DNA of 64,000 nucleotides from contig OY757939.1 of the NCBI GenBank assembly GCA_963585895.1, positions 23,454,436 to 23,518,435 of the forward strand. The letters run 5' to 3'. Under the pieces are notes generated by a model that was given only the letters and a program-made list of their open reading frames with translations, did no database searches and was not told the origin of the DNA. Both the position numbers and the translations under genes were made by a program. This document shows, one piece after another, positions 10,785 through 21,661 of this stretch. Within the stretch, counting starts at the first letter, position 1. Every line of letters begins with the position of its first letter. The stretch comes from Sepioteuthis lessoniana (lineage: Eukaryota; Mollusca; Cephalopoda; Myopsida; Loliginidae).

Positions 10785-11420
10785 ATTTGTAGGCATTAAA
10801 ACGAAATTTTAAAAAAATTTAAAGAGTAATAGTTTCCCTGGAGGCCTCTGAAAAGAAACAAAATTAGTGCATGCCTAAAAAGAGGGGTGTTGGAATGCCA
10901 AGGAGAAATTTTCCATCAGTAAGCTGTTATCACTTCTAGTAAACTGACCTGTTTCTTTTTGCTGCTGGTAGGAAGAACACGTGTCTGCTGTGTCCTGACT
11001 TTGTGGCATGTTGACTCTCCTGCTCGCAGCAGCAGCCTATGCTGAACACACAAACTAGACACATAACAAACTTCAAGCTTATAACTTTCCAAAAATGACT
11101 TGATAATGTATTTTAATGCCTTATCTGGGAGACATGACTATTTCTACTGATTCAGGAAAACATTCCTTATTACAGAATAGTGTTAAACCCGTAAATAAAG
11201 TTTGAGTTTAAAGATAGTCTGTTTCGTTCTGTCCTTGATTCTCTTGCAGCTTCCTCTGATAAAAAAAGACAAGTGAATGGGGTAAGAATAGGAAAAAAGA
11301 ATCAGATATGAAACTCAGAATTTCCCAACAAATACCAACATTAACATCATAACCATAACCAAACCCTTCTTATGCCCCATAAATTTCCACCAAAAATACA
11401 ACTGTACAAGCTATACCCTC
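10785..11420 (+). repeat. Repeat X, uninterrupted copy
   Basis: About 600 bp align in order with 59390-59875 plus 60325-60440. The best blocks are tgccaaggagaaatt, tctactgattcaggaaaaca and ataaagtttgagttta. This copy has no insertion at about 11283, so it is an empty site for TG..CA element copy 2. Family unknown; an internal AATAAA hints at a retroelement end. Confidence 0.75.
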
Positions 11421-11689
11421 TTCCTGGGATCAATTTTAAGCAGCTGTAATTCATGAGCCATACGATACATGAAGAGAGAAATATATATGTATAAATCGTC
11501 TCTAATACTTTCTTTATATGTGATGATATTTATGAATTAACTATCCTGATAATGGTTTAATGTAAAAACTGAAACGTTTATCATTGGCAAATAATTTAAC
11601 ATAAAGTAAAATCATCCTCTGAATATCTTTTATTTTTATATCTATACAGAGATTTATTTACTCTTTCTTAGATTTTATATATATATAAG

Positions 11690-11915
11690 AAAGTCGGAGA
11701 CCTTTGTCGAGGGTGACCTGAAGGCTTTCTTTTCAATAGCTACTACACTGAGGTGTAGTGGAGGGTGCTACTCCATTCCCAGGATTGCTCCACTTTACCC
11801 TTGATCCTCACCTTATAGTGCTGAAGTCTAAGCAAGGTGGCATCAACTACCATTTTTTGAACCTTGGTCTCCTGGACCATTGGCAGACACTCTACTCATT
11901 AGGCCAATAGCCCGG
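11690..11915 (-). mobile_element. SINE-A with B-box deletion
   Basis: Minus-strand SINE-A from the gacc-tttgtcgaggg end to the head (cattaggccaatagcccgg). About 25 bp containing the B box are missing, so it could not be transcribed from its internal promoter. Confidence 0.85.
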
Positions 11916-11953
<38 letters not shown>

Positions 11954-11972
11954 TATATGTATATATATATAT
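11916..11972. repeat. (AT)n(AC)n(AT)n microsatellite
   Basis: Compound dinucleotide array directly abutting the head of a SINE-A. Confidence 0.95.
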
Positions 11973-12205
11973 AGGGATTACCATCCTTGCTTTCCAAAAG
12001 ACACTTCTAATAGCCATTAGGTGGTGTGACCTAAGTAGCATATAAAGGGTAAGGTAAATTCAAACCCTCTTTCGTTCATGACTTGACAATCAGAAACATG
12101 TTTAGCGGTTTGGGAAATTGTTTATTTCCCTAACACTATATTTTTTAGGCACACAAATGAATTACAAAACTTCTTTTAACAACACAACAAAGTAAGGTTT
12201 ATTAC

Positions 12206-12566
12206 TGTAACAGGCGTGAAGGAGTGAGAGTGAGAAAGTGTCTCTTTGCGTCGCTGGTCTGTATGCTGGTCCTTGGTTCGTAGGAAGCGTGTTTAAAGCT
12301 AGCAGTGAGCGAAGTGTTCCAAGTGGAATCAGTGGCGGTCATGTGAGAGAGATATGTTTCTTCTGCTAGCTCCAGACTCTCTCTGACATTGTCTGTTCTA
12401 CAGAAAAGGGACCAGAAAAAATAGTTCCTGAGAGGGAGAAGGAATTAATGTGCTCTGCCAGTTGATTGGTCAGTGAGTGACTGATTCTCTTAACAGGGGC
12501 ATTGATTCGCGAAAGGAAATAGATCTGTGGCTGCTACACATGCACAAGTGAGTGTGTTTTGTTACA
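12206..12566. other. Candidate TGTAACA..TGTTACA element
   Basis: A 361-bp block, more GC-rich than its surroundings and with several CpGs. It is bounded by TGTAACA and TGTTACA, which are mutually inverted and begin TG and end CA. I find no target duplication and no second copy in the window. A solo LTR is possible; a chance match of short ends is also possible. Confidence 0.3.
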
Positions 12567-12824
12567 GAGGAGGCTTTCACCCCCAAAAGACCTCATGTTA
12601 TATGATGTATAATACAATGCCAAGACATAAGTCTTCACCCAACAACTTTTACTACAAATATCTAAATTGTGTTCCTCACGCTTAAATAATTGTGATTGTG
12701 AGTTATGGTACTTTTATATGACAAATAGCCAAAGACAAACCCTTCACAGCTGTCAACCACACATACACACACGTGTGTGAAAATGTACAAATATGAAAAA
12801 ACAAGGTAGTCAGAGAATGAATTT

Positions 12825-12985
12825 ATTTTCAGTTGAATTATTTGCCAACATTCCAGTTTCTACGTTAAAACTTCATCAAAGCATTTAATGTCTGATGAAT
12901 TATCTTTTGAATTAACTGCCCTGATGAGGATTTTATGTAAAAACCAAAACATTCAACATGGGCAAATAATTCAACGATAAATAAA
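12825..12985. repeat. Imperfect inverted repeat
   Basis: The left arm begins gttgaattatttgcc near 12831 and the right arm ends ggcaaataattcaac near 12975. The arms pair imperfectly over about 60 bp. Part of the right arm is also similar to 11535-11640, so this is a dispersed family. Confidence 0.6.
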
Positions 12986-13264
12986 AATCATCCTTTGAAT
13001 ACCATTTTTTTTTCTTTTTACACTTACCGTCCAATTTATTTACATTTTCCCATATATATGACATCAGCTCTATTTGTTTGTTCAACCTAACTTTGGTTAA
13101 AATAATGTCAAGCACATTTTATATAAACAGCTTATTAATATTCTGAGAAAATTACTCTATAATCCAATAAAAAAACAAAAAAAACTTGGAACAAAATTAA
13201 TGCTTCTTTCAATAAAAACTTGTTTGTAGTGTATTTATTTACGGGCAATGTATTTAGAAAGCAC

Positions 13265-13612
13265 AGTCTGGTCGACTGGGGCTGGAGAATACTCTGTATC
13301 TTTTCAGAGGGATAAGACCACCACCAATGGTATACCTATTAGGGTCCCATCTATAGGTTAAATAGAACTGTTTAACCATTTAACTGTGTGCAAACAAATG
13401 ACTTATGTTAAATTGAATTGCTGGTGTTACATTGTAATATTTGAAATCATCTGTGTGCAAATAAAAGTATTGGTGTTAGCAAACAAATGTTACCAAAAAA
13501 CAACTTGTTTATAAGTCATATATGTTTGATATCTATCTGTATAAAGACCATTTGGTATTGAATAACCTACATGAGTTGATATGTCATAAAACCCAACCAA
13601 CCACACCAACTA
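13265..13612 (+). mobile_element. LR retroposon, internally shortened
   Basis: Plus-strand LR: 5' end cgactggggctggagaatac, a fragment of the core, then the central region and the tail hairpin at 13545-13600. Confidence 0.75.
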
Positions 13613-14121
13613 ACCTTTTCTTTGGGTAATACTCTATATGCATGATTCTATTGTTGTAGTAATGTACAGGAACACTATATATATATATATATATATGGAA
13701 TGAAATTAACAAAAATATGTCTAGACAATTATAATAATTGTTATTGCATAGTCAAAGTAAAAAGAAAGGAAAAAGTCTTGGTTTTCTTTATTTCAATTAT
13801 AAATCGAGGAAAGTAAAAATTTCTGTCAAATCATTGAAAGTTTACATAAATGGCAGTTAGCATCGGTTTTTTTTTGTTTTGTTTGATGTCTGAAGATGCT
13901 AGAGAAAAATATATAATAGGTACGTCTGAAATAAAAGCAGCATTTTTAGTTTTAATTTGAATAGGTCAAAGCCAAATTGTACAATAGCAGAGAATTGTAA
14001 TCGGGAAGTAAGAGCAGTTTGAAGAAAAGTTGGTTATAAATGGCAAATTAAAATCGAGACTTAGGCTAAAGTTCTTATAGCGAATTTGAAACTGGGAAAT
14101 AAAAAAACTATCTCAAGGAAG
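13613..14121. other. No recognisable feature
   Basis: AT-rich, with a short (AT)n run at 13677-13696. Confidence 0.5.
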
Positions 14122-14462
14122 CTTGGTTGGTTGTTTTACAGTGTATCAACCTTTTTCGAGTCATTTAACAATGAATCAAATTTAAAATAATTCAGTTGAG
14201 TATAAGTATAGTTTTTGCTCACACAGTTAAATGTCAAAACAGTTATATTTCAAATAATTCAGTTTAGAATAAGTTCATAGCTTAGTTCTATTTGACCCAT
14301 AGATAGGACCCAGTCAGGTGCTACTACTCTGTGTCTGAGTGGGCCTGGGAGTGATGGTAATGAAGAGTTACTCTGCACTCGTCAAAGCTCCAGCATTACT
14401 GGAACCTCATCATCAGATTGTTTAGTGTCATATCTCAGACATTCGTTTGGTGGGGTATCTTA
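14122..14462 (-). mobile_element. LR retroposon, 5' truncated
   Basis: Minus-strand LR with degraded tail hairpin, central units and core. It stops at the ggacattcg-equivalent block, so the tRNA-like head is absent. Confidence 0.75.
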
Positions 14463-14655
14463 AAAACAAAATATTCATATGTGTCAATGTTTTGGTCTTA
14501 GTGTAGTACTTTCTTGCTTGCCATTTTATCTGTAAAAAATATTTTTGAATGGAAAATAAAAAAAAACAAAACAAAATTCATTGTGCTCTTCAACATTATC
14601 ATGTTTCCATTTTGCTGATATTATTTTTGGTGTTTGAAAATTTAGAATATATATG

Positions 14656-14852
14656 TATGGGTCGTTCAAAAAGTCCTAACCTAGAAAGAAGAATCATAGC
14701 TGATTATTTCTGTTGTGGGATTACACTATCACTACTTGAAAAGCTAATTCAGATTCCTGACTTAATTGCTGTGCAGGAGAGGCTCATACAAAAGTGAACT
14801 CTACATAATGAATGTAAAATCTGGATGAGGCCTATAACTTTTTGAACGACAC

Positions 14853-14856
<4 letters not shown>
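14656..14856. mobile_element. Mariner-type MITE, about 200 bp
   Basis: Inverted ends share gtcgttcaaaaagt (left 14661-14674; right as the complement ending at 14850) and continue imperfectly to about 25 bp. TA dinucleotides at 14656-14657 and 14855-14856 are the expected duplication. The interior has no transposase-like frame. Confidence 0.8.

Positions 14857-14913
<57 letters not shown>
14857..14913. repeat. (TG)n(TA)n microsatellite
   Basis: Compound array beginning at the right end of the MITE. Confidence 0.95.
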
Positions 14914-14918
<5 letters not shown>

Positions 14919-14951
14919 GGTTGCAATTGTTTGTATCTTCAAGTGAATTGT

Positions 14952-15774
14952 TGGTTGGTTGGTTTTTATGGCATATCAACCATTGTAGGTTATTTAATGC
15001 CAAATCCTATTTATACATATTATATATGATTTGTAAATGTCTTGTTTGAAGATAACATTTTTAAACAAGTCAGAGCTCATTTGTTTACATACAATTAAAT
15101 TGTGATACATTTAATAAGTGAGTCAATTATTTGAAGGTAATCTTATTTTTAAATGAGTCAGAGGTAGTTTGTTTGCATACAAGTATTACTATTGTTTGCA
15201 CACAGTTTAGTGGTTCCAAATATTCCGAACATGAATACCTCTCTTTAGTATTAATCATTTGTTTGCACTTACTGAAATGGATTCAAATATTGCTATCTAA
15301 CAAGTTGTTTTATTTGCACACAGTTAAATGTTTTCAAGCATCGCTATGTTAAAGAGTTTCAAATAAAGCTAATCAACACTAATGATTCTATTCAACATTA
15401 CACATTCATTAGCACATCGTTTGATTGTTCCAAGTATTGGTATGTATCACAAACAATTCAATTAAATATCAATCCTTTGGTTTACACACAGTTAATTGGT
15501 CAAACAGTTCTATTTCTGACAATTTGATTTAATGTAAGTCATTAGTCTGCACACAGTTTAAATGTCAAAAAGTTCTATTTGACCCATAGATAGGACCCAT
15601 TCCGGGTCAGAGTGGACCTGGGAGCAATGGCAATGAAGGGGTACTCCACATTCCCTAAAGCTCCTGGGCTGAACCCTCACCATCAGATAGTCTGACATTT
15701 GTTGGGGAGGGAGGGGGTCTTACACATCTGCAGAGATACAGTCAGTGTATTTTACAGTCTAAACCAACTGGGCT
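14952..15774 (-). mobile_element. LR retroposon, long form
   Basis: Minus-strand LR of about 820 bp. The tail hairpin is at 14960-15005. Then come several copies of a unit containing cacagttaaatggtttcaag, then the core and 5' end to ccaactgggc at 15774. The length comes from the repeated central unit. Confidence 0.85.
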
Positions 15775-15941
15775 CTTTCTTTTTTGGTCCAATAACTTTT
15801 TGGTATGCTCTTGTGTGCATCTCACTTCCAAATAAAGCTTAATAAAATACAATTTATCTAAAAAATAGATGAAAATATATGAACATAAAATATAAAAGAA
15901 GGTAACATATACTTTGTCAGCAAAATCTCATCTACAGTAAG

Positions 15942-16449
15942 TTATGTCAGCATACGCCGAGGCATGAAATGTTCTTGCCAGGTTATGCATCATATCGTAA
16001 TCTTATAAGATAAAATGGGATTTCTTCCCAGCAGTAGCTGAGTCCATACAAATATAGGGTTGCACCACCCAGAAACTAACCAAATACATAGGGAAAAATC
16101 TAGATGGGAAGTACACAAGAATACTGTGTGTTGTCTTGAACACATTTTGAAAGCAATAGCCCAAAAACAGTAGCTTTATGACCACTTGCCTCACATCTCA
16201 CCACCAATTCAACTAAGATGAACAAGATTTGCTGGGCATTGCTGGAAAAGCAAGGACAAATACACAAACAATATTGTCTTATGGACTTCTATACATAGAT
16301 GTGTCATTGTTGGCCAACTAGCAATAACTTACATTTGTTCTGTACAGACAAGATGCAACCTAGAAGATTTGCCAGGAGCAATGGATGATAGGAACAGATA
16401 GTGAGAAAGAGTTAGGGAAATCTGTACTGTCAGTCTGATATGACAATGA
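15942..16449 (+). mobile_element. RTE-like LINE 3' fragment
   Basis: Plus-strand copy from the Lys-Ile-Lys-Trp-Asp-Phe-Phe region to the 3' end near 16449, where an (AT)n run follows a tgacaatgat remnant of the tail. The reading frame is interrupted several times. Confidence 0.75.
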
Positions 16450-16450
16450 T

Positions 16451-16476
<26 letters not shown>
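16450..16476. repeat. (AT)n microsatellite
   Basis: AT run at the 3' end of a LINE fragment. Confidence 0.95.
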
Positions 16477-16481
<5 letters not shown>

Positions 16482-16604
16482 GATAGAATAAGATTGGAAC
16501 TTGTATTTGAATGTTACACTCTCTCATCACCTAAAATAAATACTGGACCATTCTGTTTTGATTGTAAGGGAAGAAAATATGCTAGAGAGAAAAAGTAAAT
16601 AGCA

Positions 16605-16852
16605 GTAAAGTTGGCGACCTTAGTCAAGGGTGACCCAAAGGCTCCTTTTTCAATAGCTACTACACCAGGGTGTGGGAAGGGCACTACTCAATTCCCTGGA
16701 TTGCTCCACTTTACCTTTGATCCTTACCTTATAATGCTGAGTGCTAAGCAAGGTGGCATCAAGTACCATTTTTTGAGTCTTTGATATGACTTGACCTGGG
16801 ATTGAACCCCGGTCTCCTGGACAATTGGCGAAAACTCTACTCATTAGGCCAA
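16605..16852 (-). mobile_element. SINE-A, full length
   Basis: Minus-strand SINE-A from the agtaaagttggcgacc end to the head cattaggcca. On its own strand it carries an exact B box (ggttcaatccc) and the A-box region ttggcctaatgag. Confidence 0.9.
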
Positions 16853-16860
16853 GCAAATAT

Positions 16861-17110
16861 TATGAGAGAAAGAGATAATGCTATAGTTTTGAAGGAAGGA
16901 AAAGGAGGGGGAAAGGGAAGAAAGAGATAATGCGATAGTTTTGATGGAAGGAAAAGGAGGGGGAAAGGGAAGAAAGAGATCATGCTATCCACCAGATGCT
17001 TATTATTTTCTTCCATGGAAGATGAGAAAGAAAGAAAGAAAGGAGAGAAAAAAAGAAAGTGGATATAGAGAAAGAGAAAGAAATTAAAGAGATAAAGAGA
17101 CGGAAATTGG
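16861..17110. repeat. Polypurine tract with 52-bp tandem unit
   Basis: A strongly purine-biased plus strand. A 52-bp unit containing agagataatg and ggaaaaggagggggaaa is repeated from 16871 to 16923 to 16975. The 130-codon minus-strand frame across it is low-complexity translation, not a gene. Confidence 0.85.
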
Positions 17111-17255
17111 TGAATGGAAGAATGTTTATTTTGAAGACTTTTTTCTGAAATTTTAAACAAAAAAAAAGTTATGTGATATTTCATAAATAATAAAATATTC
17201 CCCAAATCACCAAATTGTTCAGTTTTCATTCATTAACAAATAAAAATAATCATCA

Positions 17256-17822
17256 AGTCCTGCTGATAGCATGGATTTCCTGGACTCTTTCTTGCCATTT
17301 ATCCCTATCGAACATTGCCCTTGAGAGGTCTTCTACAAGGCATCCAGTGTCAGCACAGAGTTGATGTATGAAGGTTTTTACTGGCACTGGTGTGTCCATG
17401 TGTAGGAGTCCACAGGAGAACATTGCTTATGAGTTTGTCCTTACTTCACCAGCAGTGCCCAGCAAGTCTTGTTCATCTTACTTAGAGGTTTGTAAGATCG
17501 GAAGTAAGTGGCTGTGCAGTTTCTGTTTTGTGGAGTGCTGCTTCCTGGATTTGTTTAAAACGGCATGCATCATCCTTGCGTAGTTTCTATCAAGCTTTTT
17601 ATTTCATCGGAGATCAAATTTTCTGATGATCGATAACCTATCAGTAGCAGACCATGCCTTTTCTATGTGTATATTGACATAGCTTTCTGTAGATGAAATA
17701 TTGTTAGTGAAGTACATAAACTGGTCAACATACATTTGAGGCTTGCCATTCAATATGGAGATTACATAAACTTAGATAAAACTGAGTTCATGTGTTTTAA
17801 ACAAGATAGAGCAATCTCCATT
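17256..17822 (-). mobile_element. RTE-like LINE 3' fragment with 5' inversion
   Basis: 17256-17760 is a minus-strand LINE 3' part, from the distal end back to Leu-Asn-Gly-Lys-Pro. At 17763-17820 the immediately upstream coding (Asn-Leu-Asp-Lys-Thr-Glu-Phe-Met-Cys-Phe, ending Ala-Ile-Ser-Ile) appears on the plus strand. The two parts overlap by a few codons at Ile-Ser-Ile. An inverted 5' piece next to a normally oriented 3' part is the standard product of twin priming. Confidence 0.75.
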
Positions 17823-17828
17823 AGACTG

Positions 17829-18084
17829 GTTCATATTTAATATTCAGATCTAACACTCCTAGAAAATATACCTGCTCAAACTGAATCGTTGCTGCATAGC
17901 CTGGGTCAGGTAGCAAGAGGCTTTCACCTCTACATAAACTTGGATAAAACTGAGTTCATGTGTTTTAAACAAGATAGAGCAGATGTGAAAGCCTCTTGCT
18001 ATCTGACCTAGGCTATGCAGCAACGATTCACTTTGAGCAGGTGTATTTTCTAGGAGTGTTAGATCTGAATATTAAATATGAACC
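17829..18084. repeat. Large palindrome made of LINE sequence
   Basis: Left arm 17829-17928 and right arm 17984-18084 are about 100-bp inverted copies with few mismatches, separated by a 55-bp spacer. The plus-strand left arm and spacer read as reverse transcriptase coding (Asp-Leu-Thr-Leu-Leu, then Ser-Leu-Leu-His-Ser-Leu, then Asp-Lys-Thr-Glu-Phe). The spacer repeats 17763-17812 directly. So one LINE segment is present three times in mixed orientation. Confidence 0.85.
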
Positions 18085-18194
18085 TGTCTAATTACCCTAA
18101 TTCATCTATTTGTTTATTTGGAAAGATGATATTAAGGTCTAATAACAAATAAATAATGATTATCTATAAAATAATTCATACAAAAATTATTGTG

Positions 18195-18465
18195 CTTCTT
18201 ATGTAATGATTACCATCATAAGAAATGGATACTGTGTCCTGAGATCAGGCGGTTTATATTTCTCATAGTATTAATGCTCTTAGGAAAGGTATGAATCCAA
18301 CTATTCTCCCTCCAGCTATGAGTAAATGTTAGGGCAGACTGGACTTTTTAATGTTGGTATGGCAACTTGTCTTGGAGAAAGAAACTTAGAATTCAAATCT
18401 GTTAAACTTTGTTAAAAAAATTGACTTAGTGTTGCATCCTGCTTGTGTGGAGTGGTTGAAAAAAA
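18195..18465 (+). mobile_element. SINE-C, plus strand, degraded
   Basis: Body blocks gcggtttatatttctcatag, aggaaaggtatgaatcc and ttgacttagtgttgcatcctgc match SINE-C. The head is weak and the B box degraded. Confidence 0.65.
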
Positions 18466-18469
18466 TATT

Positions 18470-18940
18470 TGTTATTCAATTTTTTCATTGTGAGGTTTTT
18501 TTTGTAAATTTCTTTCTAAATTTTGGTATCAAAATAAGAAAAAAAGTCAATGAATAAAAAGAGGAAATTCCATAAGCATTGGAAGGAGAATATAATTTGG
18601 TTGAGAAATAGATGAAAATATATGAATGGGAAATTTATAGGGAGATAACAACAAACTGAGACGTGTCGAATTTTATTCTGGTTTTTACAACCAAAATTAA
18701 ATTCATTACATATTTATTTATCTGTTGTAAAACTAATATCTAGCTGTAGATATTTTTTTAATGCTCTAAATCAATAGGAGATAATTTAGCAATAATTTGA
18801 AATGAAAAAAGAAAAGTCCAAATTTCTAATTATCTTACCTGAAGATAATGAAAGATAGAATTAGATTTATCTTGTTTCAATTAGCAATTCTGTCAAAAGT
18901 AAGCATAAAAGAAGAGAAATAATTGTTATTTATGAAGATC
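18470..18940. other. No recognisable feature
   Basis: Very AT-rich, without recognised repeats or frames. Confidence 0.5.
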
Positions 18941-18944
18941 TGCT

Positions 18945-19082
18945 GTGTCTAACACACAGTACTTACTGTTCTTTAATTGTCACCCATCTAAGTACTGAAC
19001 AGGCTTATCATTACTTAACTTCAATGATCAGTACATTCTTCTAAATATTTACTAAGGTTTGCTTTGTGTAGGACAGGTCTCA
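18945..19082 (-). pseudogene. 5S rRNA-derived unit 1
   Basis: Minus-strand relic of 5S rRNA, seen on the plus strand as its complement. gtcacccatctaagtactgaacagg corresponds to the GTCACCCATCCAAGTACT segment, and ttacttaacttcaatgatcag corresponds to TTGCTTAACTTCGGTGATC. Most differences are C to T or G to A. The complement of the 5S 5' end is recognisable at tttgtgtagga. It is too diverged to be a working gene. Confidence 0.75.
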
Positions 19083-19256
19083 GGTTGCTTACAGAACCTG
19101 GTGCTCCTTAGTTGTCACCCATCTAAGCAGTGAACAGGCTCATTATTGCTTAACTTCAATAAGCAGTGAACAGGCTCATTATTGCTTAACTTCAATAAGC
19201 AGTAGATTTTTATTGTTACTCACTAAGATTTGTTTAGTCTGGCACACAGGCCTCAA
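19083..19256 (-). pseudogene. 5S rRNA-derived unit 2, with 41-bp internal duplication
   Basis: The clearest unit. gcttacagaacctggtgctc then gttgtcacccatctaag follows the complement of the 5S 3' half (GCCTACAGCACC.GGTATTC..GGTCACCCATCCAAG) position by position. The block from gcagtgaacaggctcatt to cttcaataa is duplicated in tandem (about 19129-19205). The unit ends with the 5'-end equivalent ctaagatttgtttagtctgg. Confidence 0.8.
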
Positions 19257-19375
19257 TTTGCTTACAGTACCTGTTTTCCAAAGAAGTCACTTATCTGATT
19301 AATGAATAAACTCTTCATTGCTTAACTTTAGTAATCAGTACATTCTTATTGTTATTTACTAAGCTTTCAGATTGT
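19257..19375 (-). pseudogene. 5S rRNA-derived unit 3
   Basis: About 119 bp, close to the normal 5S length of about 120 nt. It contains gcttacagtacctg (3' end equivalent), gtcacttatct, ttgcttaactttagtaatcag and the 5'-end equivalent tttactaagctt. It abuts the neighbouring units with almost no spacer. Confidence 0.75.
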
Positions 19376-19452
19376 TAATTGTACCAAAGTAGTCACCCAT
19401 CTAAGTACTGAACAGTCCCATCATAGCTTAACTTCAGTGGCGTGAATTGATG
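19376..19452 (-). pseudogene. 5S rRNA-derived unit 4, partial
   Basis: Contains gtcacccatctaagtactgaac and gcttaacttcagtggcg. The part corresponding to the 5' third of 5S is missing; unrelated sequence and a (TG)n tract follow. Confidence 0.7.
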
Positions 19453-21242
19453 GTAAGTCATATTGAGAGAAATAACCATATAAATATATGTTTGTAAGAG
19501 TGTGTGTGTGTGTCTGCACATGTATATATGTATGTGTGTATGTCAGAGAAAAAAATGAAGATATGCTTTTTTTCTGGCAAAAAGCCTCAATAGTGGAGTT
19601 CTTAGTGAGAATCAAACTCAGTACACTAATCAATGTTCTGTGAGAGTAGCCTATATTATATTAGGTTAGGTAACCTTACAGGAGGCTGTAATTTATCTGG
19701 TACAGGGCTATAAAAGTCAATTCTCTCTGAGGATAGCTTGCTCACCTTGCATTAAAGTAAGGAGATTTAAAATAAACTTAAAAACCAAAAACAAGGATGA
19801 AGACACTTAAAAAGAATTATTTTTCTTTGTTTTAAAATCTAAAAAAATTCAATAAAATATAAATGTTATACAATATATTTTAATATACCTATTACAGATT
19901 TAAGAAAAAAGAATGATCTGAGTCAATCTATTAACATCAAAATTTTCTTTAGAGCCGATAAATTGACATTATTTTGATTTAATTTTCAAGATTAACAAAG
20001 AACTCGACTCTCTGTTTGTCTTTCTCTTGCTATCCCTACTCTGATTGGATGATCCATGGTCAGTTGTCATGGAGACTGCTAATCAAATATATTTCTAGCT
20101 TGCATATATTCACTGGCCTCCAGTTATTGCTTCTTATTTTGTGCTGGTGTTTTTGTGTATCTAGTTGGTTCCAGCATGATGAGGCTTGACTTGAATAATG
20201 GCAGCCATGTCCAAGTACTATTAATGCGTTGACACAGTTAATGAAGTAGTATTGGAGGCAGCAGCCAACAAATTGAATAAAGAAGTGGAGGTGAGAGGAG
20301 AGGTGAGAGGAACAAATTAAAAGAAGTAGGAGTGGGAGAAATGGGAAGGTTTTGGATCAAATCATCTCTTCTCCCAATTGGATTTGGTAGGGCGGGATTG
20401 GATCAGATCGGATCGGACGGATGATTAATGTGGAACTCAGTGTGAAAGGGGTGGGATCCCTAGTGCCTCACCTGCTTCTTTAATCTTACACACTTCACGC
20501 TCACTGTCACTAATACATCAACGGCTTTAAAAAAAAAATTATTTAGTCATTTCAAAACAGACTAATTTAAGCAAGAATGGAGTACTTACACCCAAGAGAT
20601 TTCGTGTGCTTTTATATCTCATTAAGCAAAGTCATTAGATCTTAACAAGTCAACCATTAGCTAGTTGAGTTCGAAGTGTAATGGTAGTTCATGATGATAC
20701 TGGTGCTTCTATTTAGGGAGGAGTGAAGGATTCTAAATAGCATTTCATAGTTAACAGTTGTCCCTCATGATATTGATGCTTCTATTTTGGGAGGAGTGGA
20801 AGATTCATATTAGTATTTCATAGTTATCTCCATTATATATTTGTGAACCCTACATAACCATTATGCATTTGCAAATTAGACAGAAAATTGGTTTATTCTC
20901 TAAATTAGAACATTTTAGCATTTGAGGCATATTTGATGAATAATGATTTACGTGTCATGAATCTTCTTTGCAGCAATATGATTACAAATATATATATATA
21001 TATATGTTTATTGTAGGTATATCTTATTAGAGGTGACAGACAAGCATTTGGCATACAGTCCTTTTATTGGTCTATTCTTGTTGGCTAGTGAGATGTTGCA
21101 ACTGTGGATGAAGGCCATTCTGAAATTGTCTGAAGTTTCTAATGTTATAATCTGAGTACATATTTTGGTCATGGTTGGTCAGTTACTTTTAATAAAATAC
21201 ACCTGCAAGAAAATATGCTGTCTAAATACAATATATATTAGT
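19453..21242. other. No recognisable gene
   Basis: A (TG)n-rich stretch at 19495-19540, a short purine-rich area at 20270-20350, and an (AT)n run near 20985-21005. Two similar 45-bp pieces (near 20710 and 20770, both with the gggaggagtg block) form a small direct repeat. No coding evidence. Confidence 0.5.
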
Positions 21243-21487
21243 GAGTTGGCAACCATAGTTGAGGTGACCCGAAGGCTCCGTTTTCAATAGCTACCTCACT
21301 GAGGTGTAGGAGAGGGGGCTACTCCATTCCCTGGATTTCTCTACTTTACCCTTGATACATACCTTATAATGCTGAGAGCTAAGCAAGGCGGCATCAAGTA
21401 CCATTTTTTGAGTCTTTGGTATGACTCAACCAGGGATTGAACCCCGGTCTCCTTGACTTTTGGTGAATACTCTATTCATTAGGCCTA
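21243..21487 (-). mobile_element. SINE-A
   Basis: Minus-strand full-length copy, from gagttggcaaccatag to the head cattaggcc, with a B-box region reading ggttcaatccc on its own strand. Confidence 0.9.
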
Positions 21488-21500
21488 TACACACATAAAA

Positions 21501-21593
21501 AGCCAGAAGTAATCTACCTCTGTTTCACCAACTGAATCATCAGGATAATTCAAATGATCCAGTTGGTGAAATGGAGATAAATTACTCCTGGCT
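21501..21593. repeat. Foldback inverted repeat
   Basis: Two 40-bp arms (21501-21540 and 21554-21593) are inverted copies at roughly 88 percent, outer end agccag(a/g)agtaat, with a 13-bp loop. Probably a tiny foldback MITE, inserted next to a SINE-A head. Confidence 0.85.
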
Positions 21594-21661
21594 CTTTAGT
21601 TATTTACATGTATATAAGTATTTTGTAATTTACTTGAAGTATTGCACAAATTATATTATTT

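Noticed and set aside
16837..17229. 130-codon minus-strand frame rich in Phe, Leu, Ser and Pro
   Set aside because: It is the complement of the polypurine tract, with a 52-bp tandem unit that explains the residue bias.
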